Source of the DNA: Cryptomeria japonica
Lineage: Eukaryota > Streptophyta > Pinopsida > Cupressales > Cupressaceae
Reading direction: 5' to 3'
Length of the DNA: 58,000 bases
Assembly: GCF_030272615.1 (NCBI RefSeq)
Contig: NC_081411.1
Location: 181,002,977 to 181,060,976, forward strand
The notes under the pieces are model-generated. The model was not told where the DNA came from, did not search any database, and was given only the letters and a program-made list of their open reading frames with translations. Below are positions 44,914 through 56,119 of this stretch, piece by piece (within the stretch, counting starts at the first letter, position 1; each line of letters starts with the position of its first letter). The position numbers were made by a program, and so were the translations under genes.

Positions 44914-46910
44914 GAGTATCTGCCTATGTTAGAGTCACGGGAGAGATTCCCGTCTACACAGAGATTGTGACCAGAGTTGTCGTTTGAGGACAGAGCTGCT
45001 ATTGAGGAGATGGGCCTCAGACATGTACTGTATGTGCTTGAGTTTCAGGCAAACATGGGTTTGCTGACTGCGCTGGCGGAGAGATGGCACTCCGAGACTT
45101 GCACTTTCCACTTACCGATGGGGGAGATGACAGTGACCCTCGAGGATGTATACGGGATTTTGCAGATACCGATCGATGGAGAGCTGATTCCATATGATCA
45201 CGATGGAGACAGAGAGGCGCTGAGACGGGTGTTCCAGGATCCCAAACTAGAGATGAGAGCAGGGCACGTGGCATGGGATACCATGACCGCGACAGGACTA
45301 GCTTTGCCAGCTGTGATCGGAGGAGCCATCAGTGGGTTCTTGTGTCCTGACAGGGCTACACGGGGGTTGGTAGTGGGTTGGGGAGGAGCACTGGAGATAC
45401 TGGTGACTGAGCACACCAGATATGCATGGGGTCCATGTGTCCTGGCGCACCTATATTATGAGCTGCATCAGTTTGTCTACCACGGATCAGTGGACTGGGT
45501 TGCAGAGTGACGCTGTTATAGGTGTGGGCATATGAGCATCTGCCGATCACACGGCTGATTCACTTCAGGGGCAGAGGGCATGGGCGGAGCTTTGTACATC
45601 TATATGATATGATCACTTCACAGCCTCGGATTGGCAGGTTAGAGCACTGGAGGCGTGTGATAGATGACATTGATGTGGTCATCTGGAGGCCGTACCTAGG
45701 GTGCGAGGAGTGGGAGGACGATGTAGTGGAGCTGCCATATACATTTAGGAGCAGATATTTGATTGGGCGGACGCCCTACATTTTGGAGAGGCAGCTGGTG
45801 GATAGGGTTGGCAGATAGTTCAGCCGGATTCAGAGGATGCCACGAGGCTCGGGTATGTATGCCCGCACAGTCAGGGATCAGGCATAGTTCGGGCCATTGT
45901 TATCGTATGATCAGGCCGTCACACAGCTGACAGAGATGATACCACTACCTTGGGATATGTGGCAGGAGGTTGAGGATGTAGGTTTGGATGCAGAGTACTC
46001 TGCATATTGGGCAGAGCATCCATTTCCATAGTTGACAGATCCGGGAGAGCTGCTGGAGGGAGAGGTTGGAGGGGATGATGATGATGATGGTGGAGGGGAT
46101 GGAGGCCGAGGCCGATGGAGGCGGAGGGGAGTAGTGGGGGAGAGGAGGGTGGCACCTCGGAGGGAGGGAGGACAGGAGGGAGCAGCCTAGGTGGTGAGGG
46201 GTCATGGTGGATTGCCCATGCAGGTACCAGCAGCACAGGGTCCTAGAGCATAGGGACCTAGACAGGGACAGGTGTAGGGACAGGTGCCAGTATAGGCACA
46301 GGTGCAAAGACAGGTGCAGGTTCCCAGGCATGTACAGAGACAGGTACTGGTTTAGGCACCGAGACAGGTATAGGGGCAGGTACAGGAGTAGGCACCTCCA
46401 GAGGGAGAGCCACAGGCCGAGGCTGAGGGTGGGGATCCAGAGGAGGATGAGCTACTAGAGCTGAGGGAGATCTGCCAGGGCCAGGTAGACGAGATCCAAG
46501 AGTTGGAGCGGGAGAGGGATCGCCTCAGGATCAGGCTCAGAGACACTGAGCAGGAGAGGGATCAGGCCATCTAGTGATATACTGAGGCTGAGATAGCTCT
46601 GAGGGTAGGGAGGCAGGCGGTAGAGGACACAGGGGTAGGCTACGCATATGTGTTGCGAGCCGGAGAGGAGATCGCCTATTGGAGGGACCTCTACTATGGT
46701 GCAGTGCCAGCGGATCAGCGGGCGAGGAGCTTCCATAGACCATCGCGGACAACGACAGCTACGGGAGGGAGTCGGAGGAGGCAGGCATCTAGTGGTGGGG
46801 TCATGGGTCCTCCACCACCACCAGACAGGCAGGGTGATCCTGGAGCGGGTCCTTCTACAGCTCAGCGTCCATTGAGGCCAGGCGGCTCCGAGGGAGGGAG
46901 TTCATCATAG
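44914..46910 (+). pseudogene. Plant mobile domain (PMD, aminotransferase-like) protein of a Gypsy element, broken
   Basis: After an AG acceptor at 44912-44913 the frame reads EYLPMLESRERFPS, then a stop, then LSFEDRAAIEEMGLRHVLYV. The key PMD signature follows: CTFHLPMGEMTVTLEDVYGI with LQIPIDGELI. A one-base frame change near 45510 leads to VWAYEHLPITRLI and WRPYLGCEEWEDD. The C-terminal part is Gly/Arg-rich, then a Gln-Val repeat (46215-46400), a coiled coil (ELREICQGQVDEIQELERE) and a Pro-rich end. At least ten in-frame stops, nearly all TAG, are present. PMD proteins related to MAIN/MAIL1 act in silencing and gene expression in plants, and PMD genes occur inside Gypsy elements. It converges with pol, 1.7 kb apart. 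Confidence 0.88.
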
Positions 46911-48610
46911 CCATAGAGAGCTCCCCTTGTATCAGTATATGTACCATTTTTGTATTGTAGACACCTGTGGGTGATTTTGTAGCCATATGATTCTTTTGAC
47001 ATCATTGTATCATGACACATTTGATTATATATGAGATGATTCACCATTTTTGCGGCAGCTATATGCATGTGTACCTTATGTGATGAAATGTTCTTATGTG
47101 ATGAATGCTTTATGATATGGATGCTTATATGATAGGATGCAATGCAATATATTTTTGTTCTTTTATGTTTTTATATGTGATGCATGATGCAAATGTGAAT
47201 GTATGTAATGCAAATAAATATGATAATGCAAATGATTATTTACATGATGAAAATGTAAGATGTGCTAACACGTGTGGTATGCAGGATGTGATGCAATTGT
47301 GATATGTACATGTATGTATGAAATGCTTATATGTGGTGATGCAGGTGTAAACTATATGAAATGCAAATGTTTTGGTGTGTCATTATACTCAGTCATGTGA
47401 TAGTGAGCTACGCGGACTCAAGCAGGACAATGGAAGTCAATCAAAAAAGGGAGATGGAAGACAGAAGATATGAACGTGAAAGAGCTTCTTGTGTGTTATC
47501 ATCATTGAGCTTTATTATGGCAAAATAGGTTATGACAATCGAGGCATTTGTTTGACCCAGAAAGTCATTGTACCTGTTTGCATGGAGATAAGACAGTCAC
47601 AAACAAGGAATGCCCCAGTTCATACTAGACTCACAGTGTCCTCATATCCTTGGACAAGTCATAGCCTTACTAAAAGACAATCCACAGACATCAAACAAAA
47701 TAGGTGACGATACCCCATCCTCGCCTTTCTAGTCAAAGACATCCTGGAGATAGAATCTCTAGTCAGAGACATCCTGGAAAAGCTAAAAGACATGTCACCA
47801 AAAGATAAAATCAAAAGAAAACCAAGACTCGACACCAACATCCACTGTAGTCCTCAAGTTTAGTGTCTCTTGTCACTTGTATAAGTCATGTTTGATTGTG
47901 GTCACAATGTTCACTTTCACAAAAAAGGATAGATTAACACCGAACCATATGTTGTCTGAGTCTGTTGAAAGATTTGATTTATTGAAGCCCATTGTTGTGT
48001 CTCATCTGCAACTGACTGAATCCATGAAACTGATACTTTATTGCGGAGAAGATGAAACTTTATTGTGAATCTGCGATGCAAATGTTGCTTTATTGCGGAT
48101 TGTGCGCGGATAGACTGAAGAAAGTTGTAAGAAACTGTACTCCTCGAAACATGTGATGTTCTTAGTTCCACACCCATCACTAGACGTAGGATTGGCCGTA
48201 GTCATAGATAGGATCTGATTTATTATGGATGGAAAGGGAGTGAAAAGGAAGGGTTATGGATGGCTAACCAATCTTAGGTAGATCAATAACAAGCCATGAT
48301 GGGAATAGGTAAGTTTATTGTGAGTGAATAGGTTGTGAGTGTGTGCAAAGTGAAAGATGAAAGAGAATCCTGAAGGAGAGAGGAGCAAAGTGTCTACGCA
48401 TGGCGCTAGTGACCCAGTTTTCACCATGGTACTTGCCCAGGGTGCCACCGAAGTGGTTTTCACCATTGGACGAAATTATTTCTCTTTACTTTTTTTGATT
48501 TTTCAATTTTTTTTGTGTCACAAGGCACCTGTTTGCCAAGTTTTCACCAAGTAACAATTTTTTTTGTTTTATAATTTTTTTGTATTTTTGAATTAAGATA
48601 CTCTGATGAG
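46911..48610. other. Non-coding region between PMD gene and pol
   Basis: It holds the 3' ends of two convergent genes. 47020-47400 is made of ATG/TGATGC/ATGCAAATG words without clear periodicity. Near 48405-48470 the phrase TTTTCACCAT(G/T)G occurs twice next to CCAGGGTGCC-like words. No gene seen. Confidence 0.5.
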
Positions 48611-49867
48611 CTATGTGTAGAACCTGCGAAGATGCATACTGTTGATAGGATCCTCCAAGGGTTCACCTTCTGTAGTTGAGAGCTGATATGCCCCAGATCC
48701 ATATACCGCTGTGATGATGTAAGGAACAAGCCAGTTTGGTTCGAACTTGCCCTTCTTATCTCTGTCTTACTGATTCTTGGGGTTTTCTCTGAGGACTAAG
48801 TCACCTACCTCAAATGTGCGAGGCTTGACTTTGTGATTGTAACTGCGACTCATTCGTTGTTGGTAAGCCTTGAGATGATTAAAAGCAGTTTTTCTTCGTT
48901 CCTCCAGCAGTTCTAGTTCTTGTAAGCGAGAGACCCTATAATCTTCATCGTTGATTATGTTTCTCAAAGAGACTCGTAAAGAAGGTAACTCGACCTCAAT
49001 AGGCAAGATGGCTTCAGTGCTGTAGACAAGTGAATAAGGTGTAGCTCCTGTAGGTGTGTGGACACTTGTACGATAGGCCCAAAGTGCAGGATTAAGTTGG
49101 ATATGCCAGTTACGGCCAGCGTCGTTGACTGTGTTTTTGAGGATTTTGAGAATTGTTTTGTTAGACGCCTCAGCTTGGCCATTACCTTGGGGGTAATATG
49201 GTGTGGAGAAACGATGGGAAATATGGAAGCGCTCACAGAGTTCATGAACATCCTAATTTTTGAAGGGACGCCCGTTATCAGTAATAATGGAAGTAGGAAT
49301 CCCATATCGGCAAATGATGTAATTCAGGATGAAGGTAGCAATTTGTTTCCCAGTAACTTGTGTGAGAGGCATGGCTTCAATCCACTTTGTGAAATACTCT
49401 GTGGCTGTGATAATGAATTTATGACCATTGGAAGAAGGAGGGTGAATCTTGCCTATGAGATCGAGTCCCCACTAACAAAAGGGCCAAGGAGACGCTAGTG
49501 GTTGTAGTTCTTGTGCTGGTGCATGTATGGGGTCTCCATGAATTTGACATTGCTTACACTTCTTGACAAACTGATATGAGTCTCTTTCCATAGTAGGCCA
49601 GTAGTATCCAGTCCTAATGAGTTTCTTGGCCAAGGTAGGACCACTAGTATGCGGACCACATATCCCCTCATGCACTTCTCGTAACGCAATCCAAGCTTCA
49701 TCACTTTCTAAACATCTAAGAAGAGTGCCATCTAGACCTCGTCGGTATAGGATATCAGCTAGAATGACGTATCGAGAAGATTGGCGAATGAAAGTGTGGC
49801 GTTGGTTATTCGATAGATCAGGAGGTAGGATATTATCGCGAAGGTATGTGAATATGGAACCATATAA
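48611..49867 (-). pseudogene. Gypsy integrase, broken by single stops
   Basis: Reading from 49867 down: the zinc-binding N-terminal domain with HEGICGPHTSG and CKQCQIHG, then the catalytic core with WGLDLIGKI (first Asp), IITDNGRPFKN (second Asp) and GNGQAEASNKTIL (the Glu), so the D,D,E triad is present. The C-terminal part has VGDLVLR, KFEPNWLVPYII and ends LRRFYT at 48611. It inserts the cDNA copy into the genome. Stops interrupt at 49472-49474, 49253-49255 and 48767-48769 in an otherwise constant frame; the first two sit where the family has Gln. Confidence 0.92.
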
Positions 49868-50614
49868 CTAGGATTCAGGACCAACAATGCATATCATTTC
49901 CGTAGGAGTGATCTCATATGAAGGAATCAGCAGGTTATCTACCAGGAACTCATAGCAGGTCTCATTTTGCGGTAGATCAATTAGTGAAGCAATTGTAGCC
50001 ATAGCATCGGCAGCACGATTCTGCTCTCTTGGTATCTGCTCAAAATCTATCTTTGCGAAGTGCTGTTTCAAATCATCTACCAGTTGTTTGTAAGGCATTA
50101 TTTTTTCATCTTTTGTTTGGTAATCATCAGTTGCTTGACGGATAACAAGTTGAGAATCCCCAAAAACATGAAGTTCTTGGATCTTCCACTGAACTGCAAT
50201 TCTTAATCCCGTTGTTAATGCCTCATATTCCGCTATATTGTTGGTGCAAGGAAATGATAAGCGGTATGACTTTGGTATAGAATCACCCTGAGGAGTTATA
50301 AAGAGTATACTAGCTCCTGCCCCATGCTGTGTGTATGAGCCATCAAAGTATAGTTGCCATGGCTTCACATGTGATATTGTTAAAATTGCTTCATCTGGAA
50401 ATTCTGATTGTAGAGGAACATCATCTATCATGGGAGCATCTGCTAATTGATCCGCAATTGCTTGTCCTTTGATTGCTTTTCTGTCTACATATTCGATGTC
50501 GAATTCACTCAGGATCATTACCCACTTGGCCAGCCGCCCAGTAAGTGTAGCTTTGTTGAGAAGATATTTTAGTGGATCAATTCTGGCAATCAACTTAGTC
50601 TTGTGAGTGAGCAT
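49868..50614 (-). pseudogene. Gypsy second RNase H (archaeal-type) domain
   Basis: LYFDGSYTQHGAGA gives the first Asp of RNase H, NIAEYEALTTGL the Glu, VFGDSQLVIRQ the second Asp, and REQNRAADAMA the last Asp. This intact D-E-D-D domain follows a degenerate first RNase H and is diagnostic of the Tat lineage of plant Gypsy elements. It removes RNA from the RNA-DNA hybrid. In frame with the reverse transcriptase, from which only a TAG at 50630-50632 divides it. Confidence 0.92.
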
Positions 50615-50629
50615 ATAATGGTGTAATTT

Positions 50630-51751
50630 CTATGAAGCAAAGACCATAGCGAGACATGCACACTCGATTGGTGTGTAATTTAGCTCATATCCCACCAATG
50701 TGCGACTGATATAGTATACTGCTTTTTCCTTGCCGTCAGCTATTTGTTGTGCTAGGAGTGCCCCCAGTGTTGTTGGAGTAGCTGATATGTAGAGTAGCAA
50801 AGGTTGATCTAGAATTGGTGGCATCAAAACTGGCGGATTCAAAAGATAGTCTTTGAGCGTCTGAAAAGCTTGTTGACAATTATCATCCCATTTGAACTTG
50901 ATGTTTTTATGTAGCAGGTGCTGAAAAGGATTACACTTATCTGCAAGTTGTGATATGAATCTTCGTATGGACTGGAGCCTCCCTTGTAAGGACCGAAGTT
51001 GACTGATGTTCTTAGGTGGCGGCATGTCTAAGATAGCCTTGACTTTTGCTGGATCGGCTTCAATTCCTCTTTTAGACACAATGAATCCTAGGAGCTTGCC
51101 AGAGGTTACTCCAAAGACACATTTCTTAGGGTTTAACCTTACTTTGTATTTTTCCAACCGATCAAAGACGATTGAAAGTATGTCCAAGTGTGTATCTCTG
51201 TCTATTGATTTTCCCAAGAGATCATCAACATAATCTTCCACGGTTATGTGCATGAGATCATAAAAGATAGTGGTCATGGCTCTCTGATATGTAGCACCTG
51301 CATTTTTCAGCCCAAAGGGCATGACATTCCAACAGAAAGTTCCCCATGGACAAGTAAATGATGTTTTGTGTTGATCTTCGGGTGCAATCCTGATTTGATT
51401 ATAACCAGAGAATCCGTCCATTAAAGATAACATTTCGTGACCTGCTGTGAGATCCACGATCAAGTCAATGTTTGGTAATGGGAAATCGTCCTTTGGACAA
51501 GCTTTGTTGATGTCTCTGAAATCTGTACATATTCGGATGCTGCGATCTGGTTTGCTGACAGGTACTAAATTGGAAATCCATTCGGGATAATCAATTGGGC
51601 GTATGAATCCGACGTGCAGTAATTTTTCCAGCTCTGCTTTGACTAGTAATGCCACTTGTGGGTGCATTTTCCTTAATTTCTGTTTTACTGGTTTTGCCCC
51701 CGGTTTGACTGTCAAATGATGCATTACCAAATCCGGATCTAATCCAGGCAT
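50630..51751 (-). pseudogene. Gypsy reverse transcriptase with first RNase H
   Basis: Reverse transcriptase motifs in order: WISNLVPVSKPD, RICTDFRDINKACPKD, LMDGFSGYNQI (catalytic Asp), CWNVMPFGLKNAGATYQR and DYVDDLLGKS (the YVDD box), then LGFIVSKRGIEADPAK. The first RNase H follows (LLLYISATPTTLGALLAQ), in which the usual leading Asp is absent, as in other Tat elements. This 373-codon stretch has no stop and is the best-kept part of the polyprotein. It copies the element RNA into DNA. Confidence 0.95.
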
Positions 51752-51781
51752 ATCAGCATATGACCATGCAAAGTTGATTTG

Positions 51782-54166
51782 TCATTCCTTGAAGAAGCTT
51801 ATGAATTTTGCTCTTTTGGATTCTGTCAAGGATTGAGCCAGGAATATGTTGTGTGGAACCTCTTCTGTACCAATGTTTGTCTTTATAGTCTCTTCTACCA
51901 ACATGGATGATTTTTCCTCATATGATGCTGGGAGAATGTCGAGCCTTCCATCTTCGGGTGCCTCAGAGAGGTTTTCGCCCTCAGATACGTCCTTTCTTTT
52001 TACTTTTTTGGGATCAGATAGCGCCACAGTGTGGTTTTCGCCATAAGATCCTTGTTTTGTTTTTATTTTCACATTTTTGCGACTGGAAGGTCCAACACCC
52101 TCACCAAAATATGCCATGTTGTTGAGCTCTATGGTGTATCCTGCTTTGTGGTCTCCAAGGGGAAGATCATCTCAAATGCCAAGATAGTCGATAATAGCTT
52201 CGTCATTTTGAAATGTATCAAATTGTGCTGGTCCCTCATAATCCCAATCAATAAGTTGGGGGTGAACAAGGGGAAGGTCTTTAGTGTTTTTAGAGTTTGC
52301 AGGGCTAATAGTGAAGATGTGGTTATATTCGGGTATGTCGAGGCAATCATCGAGGTCATCGATGGCACTCTCCTCATCAGTTTCGATCGTGAGCGAATCC
52401 AAATTGTCATCACTAGTAGCGCCTTCCGGGATAGGTGTCCTCATCCTATGTGATTTCAACCTAGGACCTTGAAACGAAGACTGTGCGGGATCCTTATGGG
52501 TTGGTTCTTGACCAACTTTGAATTTTTTGTAAAATTCCTCCTCTTCTGTAGGTTCATCCGGCTCTCTAAATGTCTCGGTTAGCTCATAGTCACTGGAGGA
52601 TTTGTCTGAACCCCATTCCCATTCATTGGAATCTGTGGAATAGTAGTCCTCTTGTTGAATTTCGGCAACTTTGATTTGTGAGATCCTTTCTATGCTTTTA
52701 TTGTGTCTCTTAGAAGTCAGAAAACCAAGTCCCTTTGAGCGTTCCCTTCTTGTAGTTAACTCAGGTTGTAAGGGCTCCATGACACCTTCTTTGCGTACCC
52801 CGAGAGGGCTTTTTCCATCATACCTGAATCTTTGTAGAATTTTGAAGCCTTTGCCATAGTTCTCACAGGGTATATTAATCTGATCCTGTGTGTCCTCTTC
52901 AATATCTTTATAGAGCATTTTATAGAAATTTTCCTCTTCTAGTTCGCCCCATCTTTGAAAGGTAGTAGGATCCCATTTGAGTATCATGATGGAGATTTGC
53001 TTGTTAGGATGTGGCCTTCCATATTCTTTTGGAGAGCTCATGACTTGCCGTAAAAACATGGTTTGATTCAAAGTGTATTCTCCCATACCCTTGTCTTGAA
53101 ATTTGCCTCTAAGTTCACCTTGTTTGGATGTCGAGGGTTTTAATGACTCAGGGTCAATGTATGCCGAAGAAGGAGTAGCCTCACGATTACTGGGAATGAT
53201 AGTCTCAGTATGTGATCTCAAGTTATTACAATATATGAACGGATTTGGATCACCGTTGACTATTACCTCGACTCCATTATGAGGAAACTTAATGCATTGA
53301 TGATATGTTGATGGGACTGCCCTCATTTCATGAATCCAAGGACGTCCTAGCAATATGTTGTATGTGAGATCTAGATCTAGGACTTGACAAACCACATCCT
53401 TTGTGACTGGCCCAATTCTTAGAGGTAAGGTGACTGTGCCCTTGGATGAGCGCTCTTCATCATCATATGCCTTGATGGTGATTTGGTTTGTAAAATTCAC
53501 AGCCTTGTAAGAATATCCCAATTGTTTAATGGTGCTCAATGTACAATTATTTAGACCTACTCCTCCATCTATTAGGACTCGCTTTATTCGATGTTTATGT
53601 ATGAAGGATTCAACATGTAAAGGTGCATTATGTGGCTGACTTATGGAGGTGTCATCGGCTTCTGTGAATGTAAGGGAGTGGGGAACGGATAGGTATCCCA
53701 CCATGGCTTGAAACTGGTCCACGTTCAGATCAGTAGGAATGGCAGTGTCTCTCAAGATTTTGTCAAGGATAGCTTTATGAGCAGGGGATATATGTAAGAG
53801 CTCAAGAATGGAGATGAGCGCGGGTGTCTTCCCTAACTGTTCTACAAGGTCATACTCAGGTTTGGTAGATGAAGGATTGGTATTCTTAGTGGAGGCACCT
53901 GGCAACGTGATTTTACCTCGACGAGTTGTAACATGACATTCAGAGGTATGCTCAGAAGAAGATCCCACACCCTTTAGGACAATCTTAGGTCGCTGAGGAG
54001 GATTCTCAGGATTTTTGTTCTTGATAGTAATAGTAGAGATATGATTGTCCATTGAGATATGATTGATAGTAGAATCATAATTGTAAGGTGCTCTAGTGTA
54101 ATTGGCTTGATCATCTGTGACTTTGCCTTTTCCTTTGTCATGTTTTGGGAATGGTTCCTTAAACAC
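51782..54166 (-). pseudogene. Gypsy protease region and linker
   Basis: The aspartic protease core reads RVLIDGGVGLNNCTL, with DGG in place of DSG/DTG, common in the Tat group, and continues through YNILLGRPWIHEM. A long linker with the acidic stretch near 52540-52600 leads to the reverse transcriptase. The frame is that of gag and pol, with TGA at 52172-52174 and 51782-51784. The protease cleaves the polyprotein. Plus-strand open frames here are shadows. Confidence 0.88.
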
Positions 54167-54211
54167 CTCATGCTCTTGATTAGATGAATGTCCCTCAATC
54201 TCAATGTCGCC

Positions 54212-56119
54212 TCAATCAATGAGGTCTTGCACAATGTTCTTCAATCGATGGCAATTACCTATCTTATGACCTTTGCTCTTATGAAATTCACAATACTCAT
54301 CATCATTCCACCAATTTGGTTTGACCTTTGGTTCATATGGAGGAAAATCTGGAACTGTGATCACTTTGTTTGCCACAAGCTTTTTCAATACTGATTCAAG
54401 TGGTTCTCCCAATGGAGTGTACTTCCTTCGGGGTCTAGAAGTTGTTTGAGTGTTCACTTGATTGTTGGTAGAACTTGATCCAGAAAAGACAAACTTGGGT
54501 CTCACTATATTGGCATCAACAACACCATCATTAACTATGTTCTTGTTCTTATTCCAAAATCTTGGCTTGTCTTTTCCTTTAAAGTCCTCTTTGTTTTCTT
54601 TGAATATCTTGATGACTCCTTGTTCAATTAAGACTTTTTCTATGGCTAAACCCTTTTCAATAACATCCTTGAATGTAGACAAACAAGCTTTCCTGAGATC
54701 ATATCCAATGTCCTTGTTAACGTTTTGAGTGAACATTTCTACCATTTGTTTCTGCAGGATTTCGCAAGAGCATCTGCTAGCTAAATTTCTCCATCTTTGT
54801 AAAAATGTTGCGAAAGATTCTCCTTCCTTTTGTTTAGTATTGCACAAGGTAGTAACTAAGACATCTATTTCTATATTGTAAGAGAAATGCTGAATGAATG
54901 CCTCTGCTAAGTCGCCCCATGACTTAATACTGGGAGGTAATTGAGAAAACCATTCCATAGCTTGATTGCCTAAGCTCTGTGGGAACAACCTCATCAAGTA
55001 TGTTTCTTCTACGGCTACCTCAATGCAGGCTGTGAAGAATTGTCTTATGTGTGCCTTGGGGTCTCCTTTCCCTCTATACTTGTCAAATTTTGGCGTCACA
55101 AAGTGTGCAGGAAACGGAGGCATTGGAATGCTCTTATCAAAGGGATAAGGACATATATCTCTCATAGTGTATGTTGATTTTGATGTACTCATGTCCTCCA
55201 TTTTCTTTTGTAGATCTCTAATTTGTTGCTCCAAATTATTCTTGGGAGGAGATTGATTTCTTGTAGCATACCCCATGTTTGAAACACCCATTTGAGGAGG
55301 AGCTTGTTGTATGTATGGATGATACTGATCGTAGACATGTCCATATGGAGGTCTATATTATTGCGGCATATATCGAGCACTTGGCAGAACTTCTTGTTGG
55401 GGAACCCCATATCTATTTTGTGCATATATACCATATTCAATAGGCATTTCATTTTCCATTGTGTTGCCCCCAATTTTGACATGAGGTCTCCTTGTGTCAA
55501 AATTTTGAGGATGCCTTTGAGTATCCACTTGTTTTGATTGATCCATACCTTGAGCATATCTGTCTGCATAAGGCCTCCATGATGGTCTTCGAAGGTAAGT
55601 ATCATATGTTTGAGCTTGTGTGTGTGGAATTGCTGGTTTTTGAAGTAAAACTGATGGTGACTCAGGCATCATATTCGGTCCTCTATTTCCTCCACTATTT
55701 GGTCTCCTTTGATCCATGTTGGGTTGAGTTTGTTGTGCGAGTCGACTTTCCATAAGTTGTGACATGTCAAAGTCATGAGGTATTTTAGCTCCACTTTGTG
55801 CCATCATGTGTAAGAAATACTGTTGATCTCTCCTCATTATCTCTTCAACCAATCTATTGAAATGAGGATTCATTATGGATTCTTCTATGTCTGCTGATAG
55901 TATTGAAGAGTTGTCCACATTGTCATTGTGTGTAGTATTGTTGTTTATAGTGTTTGCGATTTCCACATTTGGATTGTTTCTATAAACATCCATGTCTGGT
56001 AATGTAGTGTGCTCAGGATTGAAGAATAAATCATTTTCATACTCATAAGAACTCATGTTTGTGGACTCTTGAGCTTCTTTAGCTATTCTCCTAGATTTTT
56101 GAAGGCGGGTTTCAACCAT
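54212..56119 (-). pseudogene. Gypsy gag
   Basis: ATG 56119 begins MVETRLQKSRRIAKEAQ. A Gln/Pro/Asn-rich part precedes the retrotransposon gag domain (about 54600-55130): FDKYRGKGDPKAHIRQF, LPPSIKSWGDLAEAF and GESFATFLQRWR. A knuckle-like YCEFHKSKGHKIGNC follows near the end. TAA at 55358-55360 and TGA at 54212-54214 are the only breaks, and both leave the frame unchanged into protease. Gag forms the particle. The whole polyprotein frame 56119-48611 is 2503 codons. Confidence 0.93.

Noticed and set aside
49058-49498. 146-codon plus-strand frame
   Set aside because: Lies opposite the integrase core, whose motifs on the minus strand are unambiguous.
52031-52453. 140-codon plus-strand frame
   Set aside because: Antisense shadow of the Gypsy linker frame; no motif.
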